From assembly GCF_020283565.1 (NCBI RefSeq), contig NC_060060.1, positions 34,100,001 through 34,164,000 on the forward strand: a stretch of 64,000 bases of DNA, read 5' to 3'. Under the pieces are notes generated by a model, which saw only the letters and a list, made by a program, of their open reading frames with translations, was not told the origin of the DNA and searched no databases. The position numbers and the translations under genes were made by a program. The DNA is from Trifolium pratense (Eukaryota > Streptophyta > Magnoliopsida > Fabales > Fabaceae). Positions 10,568-20,398 of the stretch are shown piece by piece; position 1 is the stretch's first letter, and each line of letters begins with the position of its first letter.

Positions 10568-13120
10568 TCAAGGGGGCTTGAGAGAAGCGACATTGAGTTT
10601 GGGCCGAAGAGAAAGAAACTTTGCAGTAGAGAGAGGCTTGGTCAAAACATCAGCCCACTGGTCAGTGCCAGGAATGTGCAGAACAGAGAGTTGCTTGGAA
10701 ATAACTTTTTCACGAACAAAAAAAAGATCGATCTCCATGTGTTTGGTACGAGAATGCATAATAGGATTGTGAGCTAACATGACCGCTGATTGGTTGTCAC
10801 AAAGAATGGTGGGAGCAGCAAAGGGAACATGAAGCTCAGTCAATAAAGTTTGAATCCAAAGGAGTTCTGCAGTGGCATGGGCCAAGCTTCGGTACTCTGC
10901 TTCGGTGCTTGACCGGGCGACAACAGGCTGCTTCTTAGACCACCAAGACACAAGATTGGGACCGAAATAGATAGCAGCACCTGATGTGCTACGTCTGTCA
11001 TCTGGGTCTGAAGCCCAGTCAGCATCACAAAAAGCCTTGAGAGATGGGGGCTTGGGAGGCAGGGCATGAGAGAGCAATAAACCATGATCTAAGGTTCCCT
11101 TGAGATAGCGAAGGATACGTTTAACGGCAATCCAATGAGTCTCAAGTGGATGGGACATAAACTGGCAGGCCTTATTCACAGAAAACGAGATTTCAGGTCG
11201 GGTGATAGTAGCATATTGCAGAGCCCCAACAACAGACCTGTACATAAAGGGATCATCAAGAGGAGAGGAACCCAGCTTAGTAAGCTTACAAGTGGATTGC
11301 ATTGGGGTTGAAACTGGAGACGAATCAAGCATATGAGTCCTGGTGAGCAGATCTCTGAGATACTTGGATTGAGTTAGAAGCAAAGACCCACTAGAGAGAT
11401 GATGAACTTCAATCCCTAAAAAATAATCCAAGTTGCCAAGATGCTTGAGAGAGAAAGCTTTATTAAGCTTAGAGATGGTGCTATGAAGAAGAGTAGTGTT
11501 ATTGCTCGTAATGATAATATCATCAACATAAACTAACAAGTAGATAGTATCAGTTGCGGAGCTGTAGACAAACAGTGAGGGATCACACTTGCTGGACTTG
11601 AATCCAAGAAGAAGCAAGGTGGATTGTAATCTTTCAAACCATTGTCGAGGGGCCTGTTTAAGGCCATAGAGAGCCTTGTGGAGCTTACACACAAGAGAAG
11701 AGTCACTGGATTCAAAACCTTGAGGCTGTAACATGTAGACCTCTTCATCAAGGACACCATTGAGAAATGCATTATTTACATCCAGTTGCTGAATTGACCA
11801 GCCTTTAGTGATTGCAATAGTCAAGATAACTCTTATAGTTACTGGCTTGACAACAGGAGAAAATGTTTCCAAAAAATCAAACCCCTGCCTCTGATGAAAG
11901 CCTTTGGCCACTAAGCGTGCCTTGTATTTGTTAACTGTTCCGTCTGGATTTTCCTTGATCCTAAAGACCCACTTGCAGCCAATGGCCCGTCTATCAGGTG
12001 GGAGAGGGACCAAAGTCCAAGTATTGTTGTTGAGAAGAGCATCATATTCTGTCTGCATTGCAGCATGCCAAGAGGGATCAAGAAGAGCTTGTTTGACACT
12101 TTTGGGCTCAGAGTGAGCAACCAACAATTTGGGTTGTTTGAAACCAGATTTAGCGCGGGTCTGCATGTTATGAGCATTAACCGGTATAATGGGGACATGA
12201 ACAGCTCTAGGAGGAATGGATACATGGTGAGAAGTGGATGATGCAGTAGAAGGTGAGGGTGTAGATAAAGGTGAGGACTGGGCACTAGCAGTAGCTGATA
12301 AAGGTGAATTTGGTGGGGATGGGTCATTGATGGGAGTAGGTGGGCTGGAGATATGAGGGGCAGTAGGTGGTAAGGGAGAAGCAATGTCAGTGGTGATTGA
12401 GGGAAAGGTTGGTAAAGGAGGGAGTTTAAAAGATTTAGAAGGTGGAGAATGAGAAGAACCACTGGATATAGGAAAGAGTTCTTTGTAGGGGAATCTACTT
12501 TCATTAAAGAGAACATCTTTAGACACATAAAGTCTGCCACTAGGGGATAGACACCTGTACCCTTTATGAGAGGGTGAATAACCAAGAAAGAGACATTCTT
12601 GGGACCTGAACTCAAGTTTGTGATTGTGGTAGGGTCGTAAGAGAGGAAAACAGGCACAACCAAATACTTTGAGAAAGTGATAATCAGGGTGCTGTTTAAA
12701 CAACAAAAAGTAAGGAGTTTGAAAATTAATAGATGATGAAGGAAGTCTATTAATGAGATACACTGCAGTGGGAAACGCATAGTCCCAAAAGGTAATAGGT
12801 AGGGTAGCCTGACTTAGAAGAGTGAGGCCTAAGTCTACAATATGCCTATGTTTCCTTTCAACCACACCATTTTGGTGATGAGTGTGAGGACATATAAGTC
12901 TATGAACAACACCAAGATCAGTTAAAAATTTTGTAAAAGGCCGAAACTCACCCCCCCAATCAGTTTGCAGAGCTTTTAAAGGATGCCCAAATTGGAGTTC
13001 AACCATGGATTTGAATTGTTTAAATATCAAAAGAGCATCAGACTTAGATTTTAAAAGATAAATCCAAGTGAATTTAGAATAAGCATCAACAAAGGAAATA
13101 TAGTAGTGATAACCTTGTTT
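10568..13120 (-). pseudogene. Copia pol, 3' part: integrase core, reverse transcriptase, RNase H
   Basis: This is the same reading frame as the gag-side ORF, continuing directly after the stop at 13121. The frame is open throughout. Integrase keeps the second catalytic Asp in LQTDWGGEF and the Glu in QNGVVERKHR. Reverse transcriptase has NKYKARLVAKG and the active-site LVYVDDIIIT. RNase H has FCDADWASDPDDRRST, STEAEYRSLA and the late DNQSAV and TKHMEIDLFF motifs. Nothing here looks degraded. There is no ATG near its left border; the first in-frame TTG is at 13030, so this piece would be made only by stop readthrough. Confidence 0.9.
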
Positions 13121-15022
13121 TTAAGGGCTAGGAGATGGCCCCCACAAGTCACAATAGACAAGTTCAAGGGGTGTACTGTAAGTTGTGTGTGAAAGAGGAG
13201 AGTGAAGTCTATGGGCTTTGCCCATACAACACGCAGCACAAAATTGAGAAGAATCTTTATTATTAACAGTAAAATTGCAATGTTGCATTACAAGTTTGAA
13301 TGAATTATGACTAGGATGACCTAACCGTTGGTGCCACAAGTAGTGACTACTAGGAGCTAGGCTAGAAACTTTATTACAAGTAGAAGTACTATTAACAGAA
13401 GCTAAAGAAACTAAAGGAGACGACTTGGCTGAATGAAGAGAAACAGCTGGAAACTCATATAAGCCATCACTGCCAACATGACCTTTAAGGAGGGTTGCAT
13501 CAGTGGCCTGAGATTTAACAAGACAAGTGTTAGCAGAGAATAGAAAATAAACATCATTGTCTTTACAAATTTGACTAACACTTAAGAGATTTTTAGTAAT
13601 TGAAGGAACTAAAAGGAGATTGTGAAGAGTGAGAGGGTGATTTGGAGCAAAAGGTGAAGGAAAAGTGCTAGTGCCAGCAGAGGAGATATGCAAACCTTGA
13701 CCATTTCCAATATAGATGTGATCATGACCTTCAAAAGGTGTTAACTGCTGAAGGTTACTGGCATCATTGGTAACATGAAACGAAGCGCCTGAATCAGGGT
13801 ACCAGGAGGCGGAGGAAGCAGGACCAGCATGGGAAGAAGAGGCAGCATTAGTAATGAAAGCACTAGGGGAATTAGCAGGAATGGAAGTAGGTCTAGGGTT
13901 ATAAGCAGGGCGCATCCAAGTGTTGGCTGGAGGATAGTAGCCATTGTGATTACCATAAGCAGGTGGATGATAGCCATAGGGAGGATGATTACCATAAGCC
14001 ATAAAGGCATTGTGAGGCATACCTTGAGCGCCAACAGCACCACCAGGAGGTTGAAACTGTTGATTAAACCTATGCCAGCAATTGAAGGCAGCATGACCCC
14101 ATTTGGAACAAACTTGGCACTGAATATCAGCATTACGGCCTCCACGACCTCTGCCACCTCGGCCACCACGACCACCACGAAATGAATTATAATCAGGCTC
14201 ATGTGCGGGTGGAGAAGCAGGTTCTGCAGTGGAAGAACTACCAGCCTCAGTGGTGGTTTGCATAGGAGCAGCATGAGTGAGATTCAACGAGGCAGCATCT
14301 GAAACAGTTTGTTTCTTGTACTTATTCAACCGAAGCTCATGTGCAAGAAGGAGCACTTCAACTTCATCAAGATCAAGAACATCAAATCTACTTTCAATCG
14401 AGGATATAGCAGGTGAATATTCAGACGGTAAACCCTCAAGAATCACATCAATGTGATGAGGAACAGGAAGTGGATCACCAATAGAAGCTAATTCATCTAC
14501 TATCTGTCGAATACTCAAGAGATAATCCGAAATCGACGAATCGGCAAGCGTTTTAGCACGCAATTCAACACGCAGGTGGCGTGCACGAGCACGAGTCTGT
14601 TTGTGAAAGTAACTGAACAGACGATCCCAAAGCTCATGAGCGTGAGCACAACCAATCATACGAGAAAGGATCTCACCTGTTAACGTCGATTGAAGCCAAG
14701 ACAGGAGCATTTGATCGCGACTTCGCCACTTCGTGTACGCCGGATTCACCGTACCGTTCCGGCGAGCTTCAGCATCGACAAATTGAGGAGGAATACGAGC
14801 ACAGACAACGTAATCGGTGAGATTATGAGCGTTGATGAAAGGTTCAACCTGCTGACGCCATAGATGAAAGTTTTTCTCACCAAGCTTTTCAGCGATCTTG
14901 AGAGAAAACTGAAAGGTAGAACGAGAATCAACGGAGAAATCGATCGGAGAGGACGGCGGAAGAACAGAGCTTCCAGCAGCGGAAAGAGGAGGTTGATGCG
15001 GCGGGGGATCTGGATCTGCCAT
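13121..15022 (-). pseudogene. Copia gag-protease-integrase N-terminus, ended by an in-frame stop
   Basis: 633 codons from an ATG lying 20 bp inside the primer-binding site. Gag covers roughly residues 40-280, then a Gly/Arg-rich stretch (282-296) and a CCHC zinc knuckle with Cys302, Cys305, His310, Cys315. The aspartic protease motif DSGAS is at 410-414. A GAG-pre-integrase HH-CC zinc domain (LWHQRLGHPS ... CAACCMGKAH) follows, then the first integrase Asp in CDLWGPS. The TAA at 13121-13123 falls just after this Asp, inside the integrase core. Ty1/copia elements normally read gag-pol as one frame, so the simplest view is a single-base nonsense mutation. Gag and protease could still be made. 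Confidence 0.9.
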
Positions 15023-15041
15023 GGATCGGTGCAGAGCTTAA

Positions 15042-15051
15042 TCTGATACCA
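15042..15051 (-). promoter_or_regulatory. Copia primer-binding site
   Basis: On the element strand TGGTATCAGA directly follows the 5' LTR. It is complementary to the 3' end of initiator tRNA-Met, the usual primer for plant copia reverse transcription. Confidence 0.9.
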
Positions 15052-15329
15052 TAATAGAATGTAAAGAGAGAGTTTTCATTGAACTTTCAATTCTTTTGAT
15101 TATTGTTGAATCAGTTAGTTACAGAGGTGGGAACCACTTACATATATAGACTCATTGTGGTTACCTGCTATAGCCAGTTACTACTCAGCAAGGATTGACA
15201 CGTGTCAGTTACAAACAGCTGGCATAACAGCTGGCATAACTAACTTCTATAGTTTGTTATGACTCTTGCTAAAGCCTAAACTATACAACTGCAAGCTAAA
15301 CAAAGCTATGCTAGACTCCATCTCTAATA
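15052..15329 (-). repeat. 5' LTR of copia element (278 bp)
   Basis: This is the upstream LTR in element orientation and supplies the promoter. It is identical by eye to 10274-10551. The right-hand target duplication AGAAG follows at 15330-15334. Confidence 0.92.
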
Positions 15330-15334
15330 AGAAG

Positions 15335-15580
15335 GATCAAACATCTTATATATTATTCTCGAACCTCTCAACATCTTATTTCTTATCCTCGAACTTCTCA
15401 CTTCACGCAAACACTGACTTCAGCGTTAGAGTGTTTGATTTACTACACTTTCTAGAACCTCTTACATTTGATTTACTACACTTTCTATAAATACCAATAT
15501 GCAAAGTTCTTCCACAAACTCTTCTCGCATATTCTCGGTCTATCAAACTCCTCACTACTAACTCTTCATGCAGTGTGCAA
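15335..15580. repeat. Probable old LTR fragment, right part, with TATA-like motif
   Basis: It continues the sequence interrupted by the copia insertion. It has a short tandem repeat of TGATTTACTACACTTTCTA (around 15437 and 15468) followed by TTTCTATAAATACC at 15482-15495, a good TATA box. A related TTTCTAGAAATACC occurs at 16613. This fits an LTR promoter, but the element type is uncertain. Confidence 0.35.
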
Positions 15581-15872
15581 CCATCTTCTCTTTGACGCGA
15601 ACCTCCCTCTCTTCCTTCAAAATTGTTTCAGAGTTATCTTTGAGAGCTATTTTTTTTGTTTCCATCAGTATTTCCTTCTAGCTCACCTTAATATGTCTCA
15701 GCTGCTGTAAATTTTATATCATCAATTTCTTCTGCTTCAGTTGCACGATTAGTTAGATACTCATTCAAATTTTGAGATAGTGATCAATGAAATATGCTTT
15801 GATGTTAAATCTCTTTCTCTCATAGTAGTAGTCATCATAAAGTGTTTAAAGCTTCGGTTGTTTTTGCTTCTC
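15575..15872. repeat. Direct repeat copy A flanking the captured MLO fragment
   Basis: Imperfect homology with 16635-16850 through several matching blocks: CTTCTCTTTGA(C/T)G(C/T)GAACCTCC, GTATTTCCTTCT, (A/G)TGTCTCAGCTGCTG, CAATTTCTTCTGCTT, GATTAGTTAGATACTCA and AAAGTGTTTAAAGCTTC. Copy A has extra sequence relative to copy B. Same orientation. Confidence 0.7.
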
Positions 15873-15907
15873 TAGCTCTTTCATCACTTTCCTCACTCGT
15901 GTCAAGC

Positions 15908-16480
15908 ACATAAAGCATAGTGGAATCACAATCACGGCGGTGTCCTTAATTCTGGTTTTTGAGCTAGGTATGTATAATTACCTTCTTTAATTTTCTCCAG
16001 CCAAGCAAAAAGTGCCTTCCTTCTTTACTTCTTCAACCACTGCACAGCCAACAAAAATATGTTTCATGTCTTCTTCATGAGACTTAATCAAGAAACTGGT
16101 TATTTTTGTTGGTCCAAGTTACATTCCACAGTTAAATTTTACAGTTCAAGCCAGTTAAAACTTATTATAGGAAAGAGCATCTGAAAATAACCAGCCAACA
16201 TACATAGAAGCTAAAAAATAAACAATTAATAATTAATATCAAACAGTAACCTAAGATCTGAACAGCATGTAACAAATTTGCCAGCAGAATAATAGAGAGC
16301 ATAGGAACATTTCATTACTTTTAGCTGTTCATGTGGTTTTTATACATTACTGCTTCTTGAGCTGTTTATGTCACTTCTACATTATATTCCTAAGGTACTA
16401 AGTAAAAAGCAATTTTTCAACACATATCTGTTCTGTCAAGCCAAATAGGAACATCTAAACCTTTGAATGTGTTTGTTATT
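15908..16480 (-). pseudogene. Duplicated MLO gene fragment (intron 2, exon 2, intron 1)
   Basis: It aligns collinearly with 5782-6355 of the MLO gene, with small indels. It covers the start of intron 2, all of exon 2 (copy at 15982-16039, also 58 nt) and most of intron 1, and stops before exon 1. The exon-2 copy still has its acceptor (TGCAG) and donor (GTAATT) but carries a nonsense codon: the fifth codon, ACG in the parent, is TAA here. Substitutions are spread over intron and exon alike, so it drifts without constraint. Introns are retained, so it arose from DNA and not by reverse transcription. Confidence 0.9.
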
Positions 16481-16599
16481 TTACTTTTTGTGCTATTGTT
16501 TGTCCTGCCACAGAAATTCAGGATAACTTAAATTCTCTTCTTGTGAGTGAAAGGACTAACAAGCCGAGTTGCCGGTGAAGCAGACTTCTGAAACTTAAT

Positions 16600-16860
16600 T
16601 TGGTTATTACTCTTTCTAGAAATACCTATTTGCAAGCCTCTTCTCTTTGATGTGAACCTCCCTCTTTTCCTTCAACATTTAAGTTTGAGCTATTTTTGTT
16701 TCCATTAGTATTTCCTTCTCCGCCTTGATACGTCTCAGCTGCTGCAACTTTTATATCAGCAATTTCTTCTGCTTTTGTTGCATGATTAGTTAGATACTCA
16801 TATTAAATCTGTTAGATACTCAGAAAGTGTTTAAAGCTTCAGTTGTTTATGTGTTAAGAT
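16600..16860. repeat. Direct repeat copy B flanking the captured MLO fragment
   Basis: Second copy of the repeat described at 15575-15872, starting near TTTCTAGAAATACC at 16613 and ending near AAAGTGTTTAAAGCTTC at 16823-16839. It lacks about 100 bp present in copy A. Nothing coding is seen. Confidence 0.65.
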
Positions 16861-18070
16861 TCTCTAGTGAATGAGAAAGACTAATTACTATTGATCTCCT
16901 TGAATTCTTTAGTCCATTGACAAAAACAAAAACTCCTCAGGTTAGCTGTGTCGGTGTCCGACACTCGTACAACACTACATGGCACATGGCATCAGATAAC
17001 TCACCTTTTTTTTTTACTGATCAGATAACTCACTTATATAGATAGACACGTGAAATCAAAATTCTACAGAAATTAATTACACATTGAAAATATAATCGTG
17101 ACTGATCTAGTAATCGTGACTGATCTCATTTGCTGGTTTGATTTGCTTGGCTTCAATGTTTTTTTTTTCTTCTTTTGTTCTTTCCATCATGGTAATACCC
17201 AAGATCACGATGCGCAATTAATTCAAAGGTATAAAAGACACGTTAATCGTAGTAACAATGGAAGCTACATGCTACTGATACATTGTGTTGCATTTTAAGT
17301 GCTAGCAGTTAAGTCTCACAAATGTTGGATTTATAAGAGAGATGACCGATTAACCTAATAGTAATACCTTAAGGTTTTGGGTGGAGATGTGGTCTCCCTC
17401 TCTTGTGGTTCTGGAGCATTAGTCCCTTATTTCTCCCAAGTTCATCCGGACTTCCCGACACATTGCCTCAACGCAAGACGTTGTAACAATAAATTAAGTC
17501 TCTTTTTTTTGTCAAAAAATAAATAAATTTAAATTTTTATCATATTTTGACCATCAAACAAGCCGAGCTCTTAGTAGGTGATTAAGGCGCCCGGAAAAGG
17601 ATATCTCAATTTTTCTCTCGTAAAATTTTCTCAAGTTCTCAACCTTTAAACAATTGTTCTCCATTTTGTAAAAATTATAAAATTATCTCCTTTTATATTT
17701 CAAGGATTTAAATTTAACACATTATTTTCTAAGTGTTTTTTTCACTTCAGAGGATTCTTTTTGTGTAAAAATCCATTTATAAGAAGTATAAGGTGTACTC
17801 AATTCGGGTTTGGATTTTCTAAGCGAGTAAAGTCTAAAGTGAGAAGATCAAATGTTGTGAGTGTAACAACATCATGGTTTGTTATGATGTACCTATAATA
17901 TCTAGCTTTATTTTTATTAATTAATTAACGCTTAATATCTCCCACTTTACACTCTAAAATGAAACACTTAGTTTATAGTGTCCACAAAAAAAAAAAATCA
18001 CTTTAGAGGAACCGAATCCACTCAACCCTTACCATTCATAATCACCATTAGAGCACTGAAAGGCAAACTA
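16861..18070. other. Intergenic DNA with old repeat remnants
   Basis: A GTCGGTGTCCGACACTCG-type segment near 16950 and a GGTTTTGGGTGGAGATGTGG segment near 17375 look like fragments of legume LTR elements, but neither has identifiable ends. No gene was recognised. Confidence 0.35.
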
Positions 18071-18084
18071 AGAAATTATTACAC

Positions 18085-18460
18085 TAATCTTCATTCATCA
18101 TGTGGATCTCGGGTGTGCCGATCTTTTTTGCATCTCATTTGGCTTACTTGCGTTTGGCTTATGTGGACGGATAGAAATCATCGTCTGTTCAGAGGCTCAA
18201 CATGCACCACCCATCATTTGTTGGACAAGATCAAGCTATTTTCATACATGTGGTTGAAGACGACGAGTGTTACTTTAGCTTCAAACTACCATAGCTGGTG
18301 GTCTAGTCCTTTGTTGTGTTTGAGCCTTGTATGATTTGTTTTTGATTTTTTTCCCCGACTCATTGTAAACCTTTGTAGTCGACCTCAGTACGTTTTGTAC
18401 TGGGGAGGCTGTTTTAGTTAATATATCTCATTTTGGCTTGTTAAAAAAACAAAAAAATTT
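18085..18460 (+). mobile_element. Short 5'-truncated LINE with 14-bp target duplication
   Basis: Flanked by agaaattattacac at 18071-18084 and 18461-18474. The body encodes the tail of a LINE zf-RVT domain (about 18100-18330; WLMWTDRNHRLFRG and YHSWWSSPLLCLSL motifs), then a short 3' UTR and A-rich tail near 18442-18457. Only about 375 bp were integrated. It is a different family from the copy at 7699-9218. Confidence 0.85.
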
Positions 18461-18483
18461 AGAAATTATTACACACATATAAG

Positions 18484-18485
<2 letters not shown>

Positions 18486-18531
<46 letters not shown>

Positions 18532-18532
18532 T
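18486..18532. repeat. (ATT)n microsatellite
   Basis: About fifteen uninterrupted ATT units just downstream of the LINE target duplication. Confidence 0.95.
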
Positions 18533-18720
18533 TGTCAAGTAACTTAGCTTGCTAGATTTTTTTGGGATCAAGTATTTATTTATTTATTGGCTACGAATTT
18601 CACCTATAAGGTGGATAAATAAGATGATCTGAGTTCAAACTTTAGTCCCTGCATATATAATGTAACGGCCCTATCATTTGAGTTAAACTCATGTGATAAG
18701 ATTATTTTCTATTGAACCTA
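18533..18720. repeat. SINE-like repeat related to 43786-43920
   Basis: Shares GGTGGATAA(A/G)T(A/G)AGATGATC, a B-box-like GAGTTCAAACTT and a CTGCATATATA segment with 43786-43920. The tRNA-promoter-like layout suggests a degenerate SINE, but no poly-A tail or target duplication was defined. Confidence 0.4.
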
Positions 18721-18935
18721 TAAACTAAAACCAGGGAATTAAAACTATTTGATTCACTAATTTTGATAAATTGACTATTTCTCTTCTAAACATATGTTAT
18801 TATAAAAACGCCGCTTACTCTAAGTGATAACTAACCAAATTAAGTGTTGAATATTTACACACTTTTACCTTTTACCAATGCACCAAATGAATCAAATAAA
18901 TGATTCCTCCTTCAAAAGAAATTGAATCTACATTC

Positions 18936-19265
18936 TGATATGGTTTTTTGTGTTTTTATATTGCGGAATTTGGTGAGATATAAATTTAGGGAGAAAACTC
19001 TCCTCAAATATAGGGTTATATGAAGAATACTAAAGTTCTTATTTTATTCATTATGCTTATGGCTCTATATATAGAGCTACATAAAAACAAATCATATATT
19101 TTTTAAAACAAAACTAATCCTATAATAAATTCTAAACAAATCTTAAATATTCTAAACAGAAATATAAATCATAAACCATAATATTATTTTATTTCAAATA
19201 TAAATATAAAACTATATTTAAATATAAAATCTTCCAAAAAAGATATTTAGGCATTATTCCCAACA
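18936..19265 (-). repeat. 3' LTR of small non-autonomous LTR element (330 bp)
   Basis: TGATATGG ... CCAACA, with canonical TG/CA ends. Nearly identical to 19766-20095; I count two substitutions by eye. Preceded by target duplication CATTC at 18931-18935. Confidence 0.92.
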
Positions 19266-19765
19266 CTCCTTGAATATCTTTTTGTTGTATCCGATCTGAG
19301 ATTTGCGCTGAAAAAAACCTTCCTTTTTTTTTGAACACTCATCCTCGACTGAATATCTTTGTCTTGTATCCAGCGTGAGATTCATGTTGATTTTTGTTTT
19401 TATTGTTGTTGTCTTCTTTTATTCATCTACATTCTTTACGAATGAGTATGTTTCTTGTAACAATAGGATGTTACCCATGGATGTTGTTATTTTCTACATC
19501 TTCATATGAGACTTGAGCTTTTTTCATGTATTTGTTATGGTTATGGGTTATATAATACATGAAACTATCTCGCATATAACGTATGAAAGGTATAGGTTAT
19601 GGTTATGGTTTTTGGCTATGAATTGTTTTTCTCTTCTTTTTCACATCTTCATAATAAAGATGCAATCAAGGTTATGGGTTGTTGATTTCATGGTTTCTTC
19701 TTTTTCTTCGTCTTCATCATCTTCTTCCATCTTCACAGATCTGAACCTTAGCGCTCTGATACCAC

Positions 19766-20095
19766 TGATATGGTTTTTTGTATTTTTATATTGCGGAATT
19801 TGGTGAGATATAAATTTAGGGAGAAAACTCTCCTCAAATATAGGGTTATATGAAGAATACTAAAGTTCTTATTTTATTCATTATGCTTATGACTCTATAT
19901 ATAGAGCTACATAAAAACAAATCATATATTTTTTAAAACAAAACTAATCCTATAATAAATTCTAAACAAATCTTAAATATTCTAAACAGAAATATAAATC
20001 ATAAACCATAATATTATTTTATTTCAAATATAAATATAAAACTATATTTAAATATAAAATCTTCCAAAAAAGATATTTAGGCATTATTCCCAACA
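19766..20095 (-). repeat. 5' LTR of small non-autonomous LTR element (330 bp)
   Basis: Upstream LTR in element orientation, next to the primer-binding site. Followed by target duplication CATTC at 20096-20100. Confidence 0.92.
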
Positions 20096-20398
20096 CATTC
20101 AACCACTTAAAATACTCCCCACACTTGTTTCAAAAATTGACAATTGAAGTATAAATTACGAATGTCTTCCTCTTTTTAGAAACAAAAATTACAGCAAAAC
20201 TCATGAGAATTAATAAATATTTTTTTCTAATTTTTTATTGTGAATTTTTTTTTCCAGTCCTATAGGCTTAGTTGTGAAGGTTATATTTGTAAAATACAAT
20301 TATTATATTGATTTATTTATATAGCAGCAATTCGCAAAGGCTTTAGAATTGAGAACCCTAAACCTCCGAAAAACCCATTCTTTCCAATCACTGCACCA

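Larger units (their letters stand above)
10274..15329 (-). mobile_element. Full-length Ty1/copia LTR retrotransposon, very recent insertion
   Basis: The 5056-bp element has two identical 278-bp LTRs, a 5-bp target duplication (AGAAG), a primer-binding site TGGTATCAGA complementary to initiator tRNA-Met at 15042-15051, a G-rich polypurine tract, and one long gag-pol frame. Gene order is gag, protease, integrase, reverse transcriptase, RNase H, which defines copia. The frame of about 1485 codons is broken only by one TAA at 13121-13123. LTR identity implies insertion too recent for substitutions to build up. The TA...TA LTR ends are a recognised but uncommon non-canonical class. Confidence 0.95.
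18936..20095 (-). mobile_element. TRIM-like non-autonomous LTR retrotransposon (1160 bp)
   Basis: Two 330-bp LTRs enclose only 500 bp of internal DNA. A primer-binding site for initiator tRNA-Met (TGGTATCAGAGC, reverse strand, 19753-19764) sits one base inside the right LTR, so the element reads on the minus strand. The 5-bp target duplication is CATTC (18931-18935 and 20096-20100). A short purine run (CAAGGAG) precedes the left LTR. The interior has no gag or pol; its open frame at 19513-19806 runs antisense to the element and into the LTR. It must borrow proteins from an autonomous, probably copia, partner. It is somewhat larger than typical TRIMs. Two LTR differences imply a young insertion. 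It ends about 300 bp upstream of the MORF1-like gene. Confidence 0.9.

Noticed and set aside
11911..12780. 289-codon open frame on the minus strand inside the copia element
   Set aside because: It is an alternative frame of pol. The pol frame carries the catalytic motifs; this one is a low-complexity Leu/Pro/Ser product of the same DNA.
13741..14274. 177-codon Leu/Val-rich frame
   Set aside because: Shifted frame of the copia gag/protease region, with no family features.
19513..19806. 97-codon frame inside the TRIM-like element
   Set aside because: Opposite strand to the element, runs into the LTR, no domain.
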